NCBI RefSeq assembly: GCF_002973535.1
Contig: NZ_PVEP01000002.1
Location: 372,001-436,000, forward strand
Direction: 5' to 3'
DNA length: 64,000 bases
Source: Albidovulum denitrificans
Lineage (GTDB): Bacteria; Pseudomonadota; Alphaproteobacteria; Rhodobacterales; Rhodobacteraceae
Both the position numbers and the translations under genes were made by a program. Numbering within the stretch: the first letter of the stretch is position 1; the number at the start of each line of letters is the position of its first letter. The notes below the pieces were generated by a model. That model was not told the DNA's origin. It did not search any database and saw only the letters and a list, made by a program, of their open reading frames with translations. Positions 16,494-26,191 of this stretch are shown here, piece after piece.

Positions 16494-17234
16494 ATGGCCA
16501 AGACGCCGTCAGGCAAGACGTCGGGACGCGGGCAGCGCGATCTTCGCGTGCGGGTGAAGACCGCCAAGGGGCGCAAGCTGTCCTCGACCCTCTGGCTCGA
16601 ACGGCAGTTGAACGATCCTTACGTCCAGCGGGCGCGGAAGGAAGGTTACCGGGGCCGCGCCGCCTACAAGATCCTGGAACTGGACGACAAGTACCGTTTC
16701 CTTGTGCCGGGCGCGCGGGTGGTGGACCTGGGCTGCGCGCCGGGGGGCTGGTGCCAGATCGCCGTTCAGCGGGTCAACGCGCTGGGCGAGAAATCCGGCA
16801 AGGCGGTGGGCCGGGTGCTGGGTGTCGATTTGCAGGAGGTGGAGCCGATCGCGGGGGCGGAGATCCACCAGCTCGATTTCCTCGCGGACGATGCCGATCT
16901 GAAGGTCAAGGACTGGCTGGGCGGCAAGGCCGATGTGGTGATGTCGGACATGGCCGCCGCCTCCTCGGGCCACAAGGGGACCGATCACCTGCGGATCGTC
17001 GCACTTTGCGAGGCGGCGGCGGAATTTGCCTTCGACGTGCTGGAAGAGGGCGGGACTTTCGTCGCCAAGGTGCTGGCGGGCGGCGCGGAGAACGAATTGC
17101 AGGCGCTTTTGAAGCGCGCCTTCACCAAGGTCGCCAATGTGAAACCACCGGCGAGCCGATCCGACAGTTCGGAGAAATTCGTCGTCGCTACCGGCTTTCG
17201 CGGCCGGCCCGACGATGCGGCGCGCGACGGTTAG
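16494..17234 (+). CDS. rlmE: 23S rRNA 2'-O-ribose U2552 methyltransferase
   Basis: A 246-residue RlmE/FtsJ. The SAM-binding motif is [17 protein letters not shown], and the K-D-K-E tetrad regions are present ([45 protein letters not shown]). The last conserved block has [15 protein letters not shown] rather than the usual S-R-x-x-S-x-E-x-Y, a conservative change. The N-terminus has a basic 30-residue extension. It is 87 bp after ppx. Its stop codon lies at the edge of a palindromic repeat element. Confidence 0.93.
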   Translation: MAKTPSGKTSGRGQRDLRVRVKTAKGRKLSSTLWLERQLNDPYVQRARKEGYRGRAAYKILELDDKYRFLVPGARVVDLGCAPGGWCQIAVQRVNALGEKSGKAVGRVLGVDLQEVEPIAGAEIHQLDFLADDADLKVKDWLGGKADVVMSDMAAASSGHKGTDHLRIVALCEAAAEFAFDVLEEGGTFVAKVLAGGAENELQALLKRAFTKVANVKPPASRSDSSEKFVVATGFRGRPDDAARDG

Positions 17235-17327
17235 GGCGTTTCGGGTTTGCGTTGAGAAAGTAAGTATCAGAATTCGAACGAAATAAGTTCGAATTCTGAT
17301 CCAGGGTAACCCGAAACGCTTTAGGGC
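17231..17327. repeat. Palindromic element, about 97 bp, copy 1
   Basis: Outer arms GCGTTTCGGGTT (17236-17247) and AACCCGAAACGC (17308-17319) pair exactly. Inside is a 14-bp perfect stem (ATCAGAATTCGAAC at 17266-17279 with its complement at 17287-17300) around GAAATAA. TTAGGGC flanks the element on both sides. It lies exactly between convergent genes and contributes to both stop codons. A nearly identical inverted copy is at 60732-60829. Confidence 0.9.
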
Positions 17328-17863
17328 GCGACCTCGACCACCACGCCTTCGACGAGGACGGCGGTCGGCACCTCGCAATGGAACAGGTGATAGGACATCG
17401 CCTCCACCGGGCGGCGCAGGATGCCGGGGCGGCTTGTCAGGTCGCGCGCGAGGCGGAATTCCTGTGCGTATCCGGGCGGGCGGATGCCGATCTTCTGATG
17501 CGGTGAGACGATGAGATCGGCCTTGGGCAGCCCGTTGCCAAGCGCGTTGGCCGGGATGACGATCGGCTGGGCATCGGGATTGGCGGCAAGGAAGCCTGCG
17601 TCGAGGCGCAGCCGGTCGCACCAGTGAACCGGGCGGATCGCGCCCTGGGGCGTGCGCAGCGGGTCGCGCTTGCGCAGCGCCTGAAGCGGCAGGTCGCCGA
17701 AAGAGGTGGTGACCCGCGCGGTTTCGCCGAAGCCCGGCAGGGTCCAGGCGATGGCGCGGGGAAGGGGGCGGCGGCCCCGTGTGACGGGGGCCGCCGCCCT
17801 GGCGCCGGAATGGGCGCCGGTGTCGTCATTCAAAATCGCGTCGTGGCTCAATCGGAACTCCAA
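17321..17863 (-). CDS. Hint-domain protein
   Basis: A 180-residue protein whose core is a Hedgehog/intein-type (Hint) domain as found in many rhodobacterial proteins: GDLPLQALRKRDPLRTPQG, RPVHWCDRLRLDAGFLAANP, LIVSPHQKIGI and the late VEAMSYHLFHCEVPTAVLVEG. In full autoprocessing Hint proteins the block begins with a nucleophilic Cys/Ser after a secreted N-domain; here the N-terminal part is short, so self-splicing is doubtful. The start is TTG at 17863 without a good ribosome site, or an internal codon. Confidence 0.75.
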   Translation of the reverse strand: MEFRLSHDAILNDDTGAHSGARAAAPVTRGRRPLPRAIAWTLPGFGETARVTTSFGDLPLQALRKRDPLRTPQGAIRPVHWCDRLRLDAGFLAANPDAQPIVIPANALGNGLPKADLIVSPHQKIGIRPPGYAQEFRLARDLTSRPGILRRPVEAMSYHLFHCEVPTAVLVEGVVVEVAP

Positions 17864-18494
17864 ATGTACTGATGACCGTCAACCATCGCGCCCCGGACCG
17901 GGATATTCAATCCATCCCGGTCCGAAGCGATCTTGCGCGCATCCTGCGCGCCAACCATCGGCACTCGTACACCCAAGGTAACAATGTCACTCGTACAGGG
18001 CCGGACTTTATGTTGGCGCCTTACCCTGGCGCCGTCCGATGGGATCGGTCTGGCAGCCAATTCAGGCGGGTTTGTGACAAATTTTTCGGGTATCTTGCTG
18101 TGCGATGGGCGGCCAATACTACTTCTGGATGAATTGCCGTTAGGGCAGCTTTTCCGCGCGGAAACAAAACCTGTCTGATTGGACAAGTTGCCAACCGGCA
18201 CCCAAGCTGTCGGGACAATGACTGTTCGCGATTGCTCATCAAAGCCCCTGGCCGGGGCGGGAAGTGAATTGTGGCAACTTTGTGGCGCGGCCGATGCGAA
18301 GATCTGGAAACTATCTGTTTCTGCGTGTTTTTTCGGGGTTTTCTCGCGGGCTGCGTGTGCGGGTTGTCGTCCGAAGGGCGGATCGGCAGGGGGCAAGGGG
18401 CGGCTGAGTCGGCGCGCCCGTTCCGCAGACGGGGACAGCCGGGGCGGCGGACAGCTTGCCTTGCGCCCGCGAACCGGCTATCTGGCCGCGATCC
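17864..18494. other. Non-coding region upstream of tRNA-Val
   Basis: Lower GC than the flanks and no convincing protein. It contains a 10-bp stem at 17894-17924 (CGGACCGGGA/TCCCGGTCCG) near the start of the Hint gene and a perfect palindrome TTTCCGCGCGGAAA at 18151-18164. It could hold the Hint-gene promoter and the tRNA promoter, or the remains of a decayed gene. Confidence 0.55.
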
Positions 18495-18570
<76 letters not shown>

Positions 18571-18578
18571 TCCCCCCT

Positions 18579-19496
18579 TCACAGCGCCTGCACGATCCGT
18601 TCCAGAACCTGTTCGGCGGCGCGCGACAGGCGTTGGGCGCGGTTCTGGATGATGAAATAGGGCGCGACAGAGATCGTATCGGCAAGGTCCAGCGCGACAA
18701 GGCCGGGGCGCGGTGAGCCGCGCGTCAGAAGGCCCGCGACTTCCTCGCTGAGCGTCACGATGGCGTCCGAGGTCTCGATGATCGCCAGCATCACCAGAAG
18801 CGATGAGGTGTTGGTGACATTGGCCGGCACCGGCGCGCCGGCGGCATGGAAGGCGCCGTCGATGGCGATGCGGATCGGTGAGGCGCGTTCCTGGATCACC
18901 CATTCATAGCCCGAAAGCTCCGCGATGGGGATGGCACGGCGATGGGCCAGCGGGTGTTCGGCGCGCACCACCAGCGACACGACCTCGGCCCGCGCGGGGG
19001 TGACGCGGAAGGCGCGGCTGTCATAGCCGGGGGGAAAGCGCGCGAGGATGAAATCGAAGCGCCCTTCCTCAAGCCCCCGGACAAGGTCGGAAGAGGGCGC
19101 GACCTCGATCGTCGGCTCGATCCCCGGCGCGATTTCCTTGATCTGGCGGATCGCGGGGACAAGGCAGCGCACGGCGGGACCGGTCACGGACCCCACGCGC
19201 ACCTCGCCCACAAGACCGGCGCGGATATTGGCCATCTCCGTCTCAAGGCTGTCCATCTCGGTCAGCATGGCGCGGGAATGCTTCAGGAACGCGCTGCCCG
19301 CCTGCGTCGGTTCCATCCCCTTGGCGTGGCGCAGGAACAGGGGCGTTCCGGCCTCGACCTCGATCTCGTTCAGGATGCGCGAGGCGGCGGGCTGCGACAT
19401 GGCCAGCGCGGTTGCCGCCATCTGAAGCTGCCCGGTCTCGGCGATCTTCAGGATCAGCCGCAGATGGGCGGGTTTGAGTTTTCGCGACAGGGCCAT
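18579..19496 (-). CDS. gbpR: LysR-type regulator of the sugar cluster (GbpR/GguR-like)
   Basis: A 305-residue LysR regulator: N-terminal winged helix (LRLILKIAETGQLQMAATAL, SQPAASRILNEIE) and a periplasmic-binding-like effector domain from residue 90. It is divergent from chvE with a 159-bp intergenic region, the same layout as gbpR-chvE in Agrobacterium and gguR clusters elsewhere. It probably activates or represses chvE-ggu and the catabolic genes in response to a sugar or sugar-acid intermediate. Family assignment is firm; orthology rests on context. Confidence 0.85.
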   Translation of the reverse strand: MALSRKLKPAHLRLILKIAETGQLQMAATALAMSQPAASRILNEIEVEAGTPLFLRHAKGMEPTQAGSAFLKHSRAMLTEMDSLETEMANIRAGLVGEVRVGSVTGPAVRCLVPAIRQIKEIAPGIEPTIEVAPSSDLVRGLEEGRFDFILARFPPGYDSRAFRVTPARAEVVSLVVRAEHPLAHRRAIPIAELSGYEWVIQERASPIRIAIDGAFHAAGAPVPANVTNTSSLLVMLAIIETSDAIVTLSEEVAGLLTRGSPRPGLVALDLADTISVAPYFIIQNRAQRLSRAAEQVLERIVQAL

Positions 19497-19655
19497 GACG
19501 GAATGTCATATCAGTTTCGGTATGCAGATTACGATTAATGCGATTTGGAAGATATGCAAGCCTCCGCTAATCCAAGGGCGGGGTTGGAGGGCCCTCACCA
19601 ATCAACACATCGCATCCCGAAGCCAATTGGATGCGTGCCACCCGTGGAGGATAAC

Positions 19656-20711
19656 ATGAAGTTCAAGACAGTTCTGGCGACGGCCGCGGCCGCCGTCCTT
19701 GTGGCATCCGGCGCCTTCGCCGACGGGCTGGTCGGCATCGCCATGCCGACGAAATCCTCGGCCCGCTGGATTTCCGACGGCACCTCGATGGTCGAACAGT
19801 TTCAGGCCGCAGGCTATGAGACCGACCTGCAATATGCCGAGGATGACATCCCCAACCAGCTGGCCCAGATCGAGAACATGATCACCAAGGGCGTGAACGT
19901 GCTGGTGATCGCCGCCATCGACGGCACGACCCTGTCGAACGCGCTGGAGAACGCCTCGGCCGCCGGGATCAAGGTCATCGCCTATGACCGCCTGATCCGC
20001 GACAGCGGCAATGTCGACTATTACGCGACCTTCGACAACTTCAAGGTCGGCGTCCAGCAGGCGGAAAGCCTTGTGAAGGGCCTGAAGGAACGCTTCCCGG
20101 ATGCCAAGCCCTGGAACGTGGAACTGTTCGGCGGCTCGCCCGACGACAACAACGCCTTCTTCTTCTACAACGGTGCGATGTCGGTCCTGCAACCGATGAT
20201 CGACGCGGGCGACATCGCGGTCCCGTCGGGCCAGATGGGCATGGACAAGGTCGGCACGCTGCGCTGGGACGGCGCGGTGGCGCAGGCGCGGATGGATAAC
20301 CTTCTGTCGGCGAATTACACCGACAAGCAGGTCAACGGCGTTCTGTCGCCCTATGACGGGCTGTCGATCGGCATCCTGTCATCGCTCAAGGGCGTCGGCT
20401 ACGGGTCCGGCGACATGAAGATGCCGATCGTCACCGGGCAGGACGCCGAACTTCCCTCGGTCAAGTCGATCCTTGCTGGTGAGCAGTATTCGACCGTTTT
20501 CAAGGACACCCGCGAACTGGCCCGCGTGACCGTCGGCATGGTCGATGCGATGCTGAAGGGCGGCGAGCCGGAGATCAACGACACCACCACCTATGACAAC
20601 GGCGTCAAGGTCGTGCCGTCCTACCTGCTTGAGCCGGTCTCGGTCGATGCGTCGAACTGGGAACAGGTGCTGGTCGGGTCCGGCTATTACACCAAGGACC
20701 AGGTCGAATAA
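19656..20711 (+). CDS. chvE: Sugar-binding periplasmic protein ChvE-like
   Basis: A 351-residue binding protein with a 22-residue signal peptide ([20 protein letters not shown], cleavage after AFA). The mature part begins [20 protein letters not shown], a ChvE signature, and contains [11 protein letters not shown]-type hinge ([14 protein letters not shown]), [15 protein letters not shown] and [14 protein letters not shown]. ChvE-type proteins bind arabinose, galactose and related sugars, which fits the catabolic genes downstream. GTGGAGG precedes the ATG. Confidence 0.92.
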   Translation: MKFKTVLATAAAAVLVASGAFADGLVGIAMPTKSSARWISDGTSMVEQFQAAGYETDLQYAEDDIPNQLAQIENMITKGVNVLVIAAIDGTTLSNALENASAAGIKVIAYDRLIRDSGNVDYYATFDNFKVGVQQAESLVKGLKERFPDAKPWNVELFGGSPDDNNAFFFYNGAMSVLQPMIDAGDIAVPSGQMGMDKVGTLRWDGAVAQARMDNLLSANYTDKQVNGVLSPYDGLSIGILSSLKGVGYGSGDMKMPIVTGQDAELPSVKSILAGEQYSTVFKDTRELARVTVGMVDAMLKGGEPEINDTTTYDNGVKVVPSYLLEPVSVDASNWEQVLVGSGYYTKDQVE

Positions 20712-20727
20712 TCCTGTGACAGACCGT

Positions 20728-20750
20728 CCCGCCCCGTTTTCGGGGGCGGG
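20728..20750 (+). terminator. Hairpin between chvE and gguA
   Basis: Perfect 8-bp stem CCCGCCCC/GGGGCGGG with loop GTTTTCG, 17 bp after the chvE stop. There is no T-tract, so it is more likely an mRNA-stabilising or partial-termination structure that raises binding-protein level over the transporter. Confidence 0.6.
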
Positions 20751-20770
20751 GCGGAACCAGGGGGGAAGCG

Positions 20771-22291
20771 ATGCAGCCGCTGCTTGAGATGCGCGCCATC
20801 ACCAAGACCTTTCCGGGGGTCAAGGCGCTCGACACCGTCAATCTCACCGTGATGCCGGGTGAAATCCACGCGCTTGTGGGCGAAAACGGCGCCGGAAAAT
20901 CGACCCTGATGAAGGTGCTGTCGGGCGTCTATCCGGCGGGCAGCTATGACGGTGAAATCCATTACGACGGCACGCTGGCGGAATTTCGCAAGATCGCCGA
21001 CAGCGAGGCGAAGGGGATCATCATCATCCACCAGGAGCTTGCCCTGGTCCCGCTTCTGTCGATTGCCGAAAACCTGTTTCTGGGCAACGAACGGGCGGGC
21101 AGGGGTGTCATCGACTGGCACGAAACCTTCGCCCAGACCGAAAAGCATCTGGCCCGCGTGGGCCTCTCTGAACCGCCCTCGCGCCTTGTCGGCAAGATCG
21201 GTGTCGGCAAGCAGCAACTGGTAGAGATCGCCAAGGCGCTGGCCAAGGACGTCCGGCTTCTGATCCTGGACGAACCGACCGCCGCGCTTCAGGAAAACGA
21301 CAGCGAAAAGCTGCTCGACCTGCTTCTGGAACTGAAATCCCACGGCGTCACCTCGATCATCATCAGCCACAAGCTGAATGAGGTGCGCCGCGTCGCCGAC
21401 CGGGTCACGGTGCTGCGCGACGGCACGGCGGTGGCGACGATGGACGCGCGGACGGAAGAGATCTCCGAGGAGCGCATCATCCGCGACATGGTCGGCCGCG
21501 ACATGGCCCACCGCTACCCCGAACGCGACCGCAATATCGGCGACGTGCTGATGGAGGTGACAGGCTGGAACGTCTGGCACCCCGAACAGACCGAACGCCA
21601 GATCATCAGCGATGTCGGCTTCACCGTCCGCAAGGGGGAGATTGTCGGCATCGCCGGGCTGATGGGGGCCGGGCGCACCGAACTGGCGATGAGCATCTTC
21701 GGACGCTCCTACGGTCGCAACATCTCCGGCACCGTCGCCATGAACGGGACGCCTGTCGATACCTCGGACGTGACCCGCGCCATCGCGGCGGGGATCGCCT
21801 ATGTGACCGAGGACCGCAAGGAGCTTGGGCTGATCCTTGAAGACCCGATCTCGCGCAATATCACGCTGGCCAACCTTGACGGCGTGTCGGCAGGGGGCGT
21901 TCTGAACAAGGCCGAGGAACAGCAGGTCGCCGAACGCTATCGGACCGCGATGCGGATACGGACGCCGGGGGTGCATCAGAAGGTGATGAACCTCTCGGGC
22001 GGCAACCAGCAGAAGGTCGTGCTGTCGAAATGGCTTTTCGCCGATCCGCAGGTCCTGATCCTGGATGAACCCACGCGCGGCATCGACGTGGGCGCGAAGT
22101 TCGAGATCTACAACATCATGAACGAACTGGTCGCGCAGGGGCGCGGCGTCGTGATGATCTCTTCCGAGATGCCCGAACTGCTGGGCATGTGCGACCGCAT
22201 CTATGTGATGAACGAAGGCCGGATCGTCGGCGAACTGGCGGCGAAGGACGCAAGCCAGGAACGCATCATGGCCCATATCCTGAAGAACTGA
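20771..22291 (+). CDS. gguA: Sugar ABC transporter ATP-binding protein
   Basis: A 506-residue protein with two ABC domains in tandem, as in MglA/XylG/GguA importers. First domain: Walker [10 protein letters not shown] near residue 38, Q-loop HQELALVP and Walker [12 protein letters not shown]. The first signature is degenerate ([14 protein letters not shown]). Second domain: Walker A degenerate (GLMGAGRTE), signature LSGGNQQK and Walker [13 protein letters not shown]. This asymmetry is normal for the family. It energises uptake with ChvE and GguB. Confidence 0.94.
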   Translation: MQPLLEMRAITKTFPGVKALDTVNLTVMPGEIHALVGENGAGKSTLMKVLSGVYPAGSYDGEIHYDGTLAEFRKIADSEAKGIIIIHQELALVPLLSIAENLFLGNERAGRGVIDWHETFAQTEKHLARVGLSEPPSRLVGKIGVGKQQLVEIAKALAKDVRLLILDEPTAALQENDSEKLLDLLLELKSHGVTSIIISHKLNEVRRVADRVTVLRDGTAVATMDARTEEISEERIIRDMVGRDMAHRYPERDRNIGDVLMEVTGWNVWHPEQTERQIISDVGFTVRKGEIVGIAGLMGAGRTELAMSIFGRSYGRNISGTVAMNGTPVDTSDVTRAIAAGIAYVTEDRKELGLILEDPISRNITLANLDGVSAGGVLNKAEEQQVAERYRTAMRIRTPGVHQKVMNLSGGNQQKVVLSKWLFADPQVLILDEPTRGIDVGAKFEIYNIMNELVAQGRGVVMISSEMPELLGMCDRIYVMNEGRIVGELAAKDASQERIMAHILKN

Positions 22292-22301
22292 GGGACGAGA
22301 G

Positions 22302-23501
22302 ATGGCGAATTCGACCGAGACCGCAACCGCGCCCGCATCGAAGGGGATCGGCGCCTATCTGGGCAGCCATCTGCGCGAATACGGGATGCTTCTGGCGCTG
22401 CTGCTCATCATGATCTTCTTTCAGGTCGTGACCGGGGGGACGCTTCTGAAACCCGTCAACATCACCAACCTGTTCCTGCAAAACAGCTATATCATCATCA
22501 TGGCGCTGGGGATGCTGCTGGTGATCGTGGCCGGGCATATCGACCTGTCGGTCGGGTCCGTCGCGGCCTTCGTGGGCGCGGTCTCGGCGGTGCTGACGCT
22601 GAATGTCGGGCTGCCGGTCTTTCTGGTGATCCCGATCTGCATCGTCGTCGGCATGGCGATCGGGGCGGCGCAGGGTTACTGGATCGCCTATTGGCGCATC
22701 CCGTCCTTCATCGTGACGCTGGCCGGGATGCTGGTCTTTCGCGGGCTGACGCTCTGGCTTCTGGGGGGGCAGAACCTTGGCCCGTTCCCCAAGGCGTTTC
22801 AGTCGCTTTCGACCGGCTTCATTCCCGACCTGTTCGGCGTCGGCAAGCCCAACGTCACCGCCATCGTTCTGGTCGCGGTCGCCGCGGCGGCGATGGTCTG
22901 GCAATCGCTTCGTGCGCGGCGCCGCAACGCCGCCTATGGCATCGCGCAGGAGCCGGGCGCGATGTACGCGCTGCGCAATGCCGTCGTCGTTGGCGCGCTT
23001 CTTTTCGTCGGGCTGCAACTGGCGAATTTTCGGGGCCTGCCCAATGTGCTGATGGTCATGTCGGTGCTGATCGTGGCCTATGCGTTCTTCACCGAAAACA
23101 CCGTGACCGGGCGGCGCATCTATGCGGTGGGCGGCAACCTCAAGGCCGCGCGGCTGTCGGGGATCAACGCCGACCGGCTGACCTTCCTGACCTTCGTCAA
23201 CATGGGCGCGCTGGCGGCCCTTGCGGGCATGATCGTGACCGCGCGGCTGAACTCCGCCACGCCCAAGGCGGGTGTCGGGTTCGAGCTTGACGTGATCGCC
23301 GCCGTCTTCATCGGCGGCGCGTCGATGTCGGGCGGTGTCGGCAAGATCGTCGGCGTCGTGGTCGGCGCCTTCATCATGGGGGTGATGAACAACGGCATGT
23401 CGATCATGGGCATTGGCATCGACTACCAGCAGGTGATCAAGGGCCTCGTCCTTCTCGCCGCGGTGATCTTCGACGTCTACAACAAGAGCAAGCAGGGCTG
23501 A
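22302..23501 (+). CDS. gguB: Sugar ABC transporter permease
   Basis: A 399-residue inner-membrane permease with about ten hydrophobic segments (first at residues 26-45, LLALLLIMIFFQVVTGGTL). It has the monosaccharide-permease features ALGMLLVIVAGHIDLSVGSV, NTVTGRRIYAVGGNLKAARL and AAVFIGGASMSGGVGKIVGV. It starts 10 bp after gguA with a GAGGGACGAGAG site. Length matches MglC/GguB-type permeases with the extra middle loop. Confidence 0.93.
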   Translation: MANSTETATAPASKGIGAYLGSHLREYGMLLALLLIMIFFQVVTGGTLLKPVNITNLFLQNSYIIIMALGMLLVIVAGHIDLSVGSVAAFVGAVSAVLTLNVGLPVFLVIPICIVVGMAIGAAQGYWIAYWRIPSFIVTLAGMLVFRGLTLWLLGGQNLGPFPKAFQSLSTGFIPDLFGVGKPNVTAIVLVAVAAAAMVWQSLRARRRNAAYGIAQEPGAMYALRNAVVVGALLFVGLQLANFRGLPNVLMVMSVLIVAYAFFTENTVTGRRIYAVGGNLKAARLSGINADRLTFLTFVNMGALAALAGMIVTARLNSATPKAGVGFELDVIAAVFIGGASMSGGVGKIVGVVVGAFIMGVMNNGMSIMGIGIDYQQVIKGLVLLAAVIFDVYNKSKQG

Positions 23502-23504
23502 GCC

Positions 23505-25247
23505 ATGACATTCAAACCCGCCACATGGCCCCGCAAGCTTCGCTCCCAGGAATGGTACGGCGGCACCTCGCGCGATGCGATCTATCATCGCGGCTGGATG
23601 AAGAACCAGGGCTATCCGCATGATTTGTTTGACGGACGCCCTGTCATCGGCATCCTGAACACCTGGTCGGACCTGACGCCCTGCAACGGCCATCTGCGCG
23701 AACTGGCCGAGAAGGTGAAGGCCGGGATATGGGAGGCCGGGGGCTTTCCGGTCGAGGTGCCGGTCTTTTCGGCCTCGGAAAACACCTTCCGCCCGACCGC
23801 GATGATGTTTCGCAACCTTGCAGCCATGGCGATCGAGGAACAGATGCGCGGCCAGCCCATCGACGGTGCGGTGCTTCTGGTGGGCTGCGACAAGACCACG
23901 CCTAGCCTGCTGATGGCCGCCGCCTCCACCGATCTGCCGTCGATCATCGTCACCGGCGGGCCGATGCTGAACGGCTATTTCCGGGGCGAAAGGGTGGGGT
24001 CTGGCACCCATCTGTGGAAATTCTCCGAAGCCGTGAAGGCGGGGGAGATGACGCAGGCGGAGTTTCTTGAGGCCGAGGCCTCCATGTCCCGCTCCACCGG
24101 CACCTGCAACACGATGGGGACGGCGTCGACCATGGCCAGCATGGCCGAGGCGCTGGGCATGGCACTGTCGGGCAATGCCGCGATCCCGGCGGTGGACAGC
24201 CGTCGCCGGGTGATGGCGCAACTGTCCGGCCGACGCATCGTGCAGATGGTCAAGGACGACCTGAAACCTTCGGACATCCTGACGAAACCGGCCTTCGAGA
24301 ACGCGATCCGCACCAATGGCGCGATTGGCGGGTCCACCAATGCGGTGATCCACCTCCTTGCCATCGCGGGCCGGGTCGGGGTCGATCTGACGCTGGACGA
24401 CTGGGACCGCTGCGGGCGCGATGTGGCGACCATCGTCAACCTCATGCCCTCGGGCAAGTATCTGATGGAAGAATTCTTCTATGCCGGTGGCCTGCCGGTC
24501 GTTCTCAAGAGATTGGGGGAAGCCGGGATGCTGAACAGGGACGCGCTGACCGTTTCCGGTGGCGCGATCTGGGATGAGGTGAAGGACGCCGTCAACTGGA
24601 ACGAGGACGTGATCCTGCCGGTCGAAAAGGCGCTGACGCAGCATGGCGGGATCGCCGTCCTGCGGGGCAACCTCGCGCCGAAGGGGGCGGTCCTGAAACC
24701 CTCTGCCGCCTCCGAACATCTGCTGACCCATCGTGGTCGCGCCGTCGTCTTCGAGGATATCGACGACTACAAGGCCCGGATCGAGGATGAGGCGCTGGAT
24801 ATCGACGAAACCTGCGTCATGGTCCTGAAGAACTGCGGCCCGAAAGGCTATCCCGGCATGGCCGAGGTGGGCAATATGGGCCTGCCGCCGAAGGTGCTGC
24901 GGAAGGGCATCACAGACATGGTGCGCATTTCGGACGCGCGCATGTCCGGCACCGCCTATGGCACGGTGGTGCTGCACACCTCGCCCGAGGCGGCCGCCGG
25001 TGGCCCGCTTGCGGTGGTCCGGGACGGCGACATGATTGAACTGGACGTGCCGAACCGGCGGCTGCATCTGGACATAACCGATGCCGAACTGGCCGCCCGG
25101 CTGGCGGACTGGACGCCCGGCCATGAGGTGCCGGAGGGCGGCTATGCCTGGCTGCATCAGGCGCATGTCGAGGGCGCCGATACCGGGGCCGATCTCGGCT
25201 TTCTCAAGGGCTGCCGGGGGGCGCCGGTCGGAAAGGATTCGCATTGA
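23505..25247 (+). CDS. L-arabonate dehydratase (IlvD/Edd family), probably also D-galactonate
   Basis: A 580-residue dehydratase. The three iron-sulfur ligands are in place: Cys60 (TPCNGHL), Cys128 (VGCDKTTPS) and Cys201 (TGTCNTMGTAST). This spacing is one residue offset from the characterised Rhizobium L-arabinonate dehydratase, and the metal lysine region and C-terminal ARMSGTAYGTV are intact. It removes water from arabonate to give 2-keto-3-deoxy-arabonate. The adjoining dgoK and dgoA genes suggest it also takes D-galactonate, which has the same configuration at the reacting carbons. It follows gguB by 3 bp. Confidence 0.88.
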   Translation: MTFKPATWPRKLRSQEWYGGTSRDAIYHRGWMKNQGYPHDLFDGRPVIGILNTWSDLTPCNGHLRELAEKVKAGIWEAGGFPVEVPVFSASENTFRPTAMMFRNLAAMAIEEQMRGQPIDGAVLLVGCDKTTPSLLMAAASTDLPSIIVTGGPMLNGYFRGERVGSGTHLWKFSEAVKAGEMTQAEFLEAEASMSRSTGTCNTMGTASTMASMAEALGMALSGNAAIPAVDSRRRVMAQLSGRRIVQMVKDDLKPSDILTKPAFENAIRTNGAIGGSTNAVIHLLAIAGRVGVDLTLDDWDRCGRDVATIVNLMPSGKYLMEEFFYAGGLPVVLKRLGEAGMLNRDALTVSGGAIWDEVKDAVNWNEDVILPVEKALTQHGGIAVLRGNLAPKGAVLKPSAASEHLLTHRGRAVVFEDIDDYKARIEDEALDIDETCVMVLKNCGPKGYPGMAEVGNMGLPPKVLRKGITDMVRISDARMSGTAYGTVVLHTSPEAAAGGPLAVVRDGDMIELDVPNRRLHLDITDAELAARLADWTPGHEVPEGGYAWLHQAHVEGADTGADLGFLKGCRGAPVGKDSH

Positions 25248-26176
25248 TGCAGGTCGCGCTGGTTGGGATCGGAAAAATCGCGCTGGATCAGCATGTTCCG
25301 GCGATTACCTCATCGCCGGACTGGGTGCTGGCGGCGACGGTTTCGCGCCATGGCGGGGTGGGTGGCGTTCCGGCCTATACCGATTTCGCGGCCCTTCTGG
25401 CCGAACGGCAGGACATCCGCGTCATCTCGCTCTGCCTGCCGCCGGTGCCGCGCTTCGCCTATGCCGCCGCCGCGCTGAAGGCCGGGCGTCACGTCATGCT
25501 GGAAAAGCCGCCGGGCGCGACGCTGTCGGAATGCCACGCGCTTGAGGGGCTGGCCCGCGCCGGGCGCCTGTCCCTTTACGCGACCTGGCATTCGCGCGAG
25601 GCCGCGCAGGTCGCGGCGGCGAAGGCGTGGCTGGCGGACAAGGCGCTGCGCCACCTCAGCGTGACCTGGAAAGAGGACGTGCGCCGCTGGCATCCGGGGC
25701 AGGACTGGATATGGGAGCCGGGCGGGCTTGGCGTCTTCGATCCGGGCATCAACGCGCTGTCCATCGTGACCGCGATCCTGCCCGAGCCGATCCACCTGAC
25801 CGCCGCGACGCTTTCTTTCCCGGACAACCGCCAGACCCCGATTGCCGCCGACCTGCGCTTCCATCACCCCGGCGGGGCCGAGGTGTCGGCAGTCTTCGAC
25901 TGGCGCCAGGAGGGCGACCAGACCTGGACGATAAAGGCCGTGACCGATGCAGGCACCCTGACCCTGACCGATGGCGGCGCGCAGATGGCCGTGGACGGGG
26001 TGCGGGCGGCGGCACAGGACGATGCCCCGCTGACCGGCGAATACCCGCGTCTTTACAGTAAGATGGCGCGACTTGTTCAGGCGGGCGGGATCGACATGGA
26101 CCTGTCGCCGATGCGCCATGTCGCCGACGCCTTCACCCTTGGCCGCCGCGTGACGGTGGCGCCTTTTCACTGGTAA
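25247..26176 (+). CDS. L-arabinose / D-galactose 1-dehydrogenase (Gfo/Idh/MocA family)
   Basis: A 309-residue NAD(P)-dependent oxidoreductase that makes the aldonolactone. The Rossmann start is MQVALVGIGKIALDQHVPAI, the family lysine is in MLEKPPGAT, and the substrate face includes WKEDVRRWHPGQDWIWEPGG and FDPGINALSI. Length and these blocks match Azospirillum L-arabinose 1-dehydrogenase and Pseudomonas galactose dehydrogenase, both of which accept the two sugars. ATG at 25247 overlaps the dehydratase stop; a TTG three bases earlier is less likely. Confidence 0.88.
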   Translation: MQVALVGIGKIALDQHVPAITSSPDWVLAATVSRHGGVGGVPAYTDFAALLAERQDIRVISLCLPPVPRFAYAAAALKAGRHVMLEKPPGATLSECHALEGLARAGRLSLYATWHSREAAQVAAAKAWLADKALRHLSVTWKEDVRRWHPGQDWIWEPGGLGVFDPGINALSIVTAILPEPIHLTAATLSFPDNRQTPIAADLRFHHPGGAEVSAVFDWRQEGDQTWTIKAVTDAGTLTLTDGGAQMAVDGVRAAAQDDAPLTGEYPRLYSKMARLVQAGGIDMDLSPMRHVADAFTLGRRVTVAPFHW

Positions 26177-26191
26177 TTCCGGGACCTGACC

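Noticed and set aside
17231-17327. Treating the 97-bp palindrome only as an ordinary intrinsic terminator
   Set aside because: It is far longer than needed, lacks a T-tract, has two nested perfect stems and is almost identical to a second inverted copy at 60.7 kb.
17321-17863. Self-splicing intein
   Set aside because: There is no host protein split around it, no clear N-terminal Cys/Ser junction and no C-terminal His-Asn pair at the end.
22266-25244. Long minus-strand frame opposite gguB and the arabonate dehydratase
   Set aside because: Same reason: a composition artefact opposite real conserved genes. Similar ones exist opposite proVW and the smo genes.
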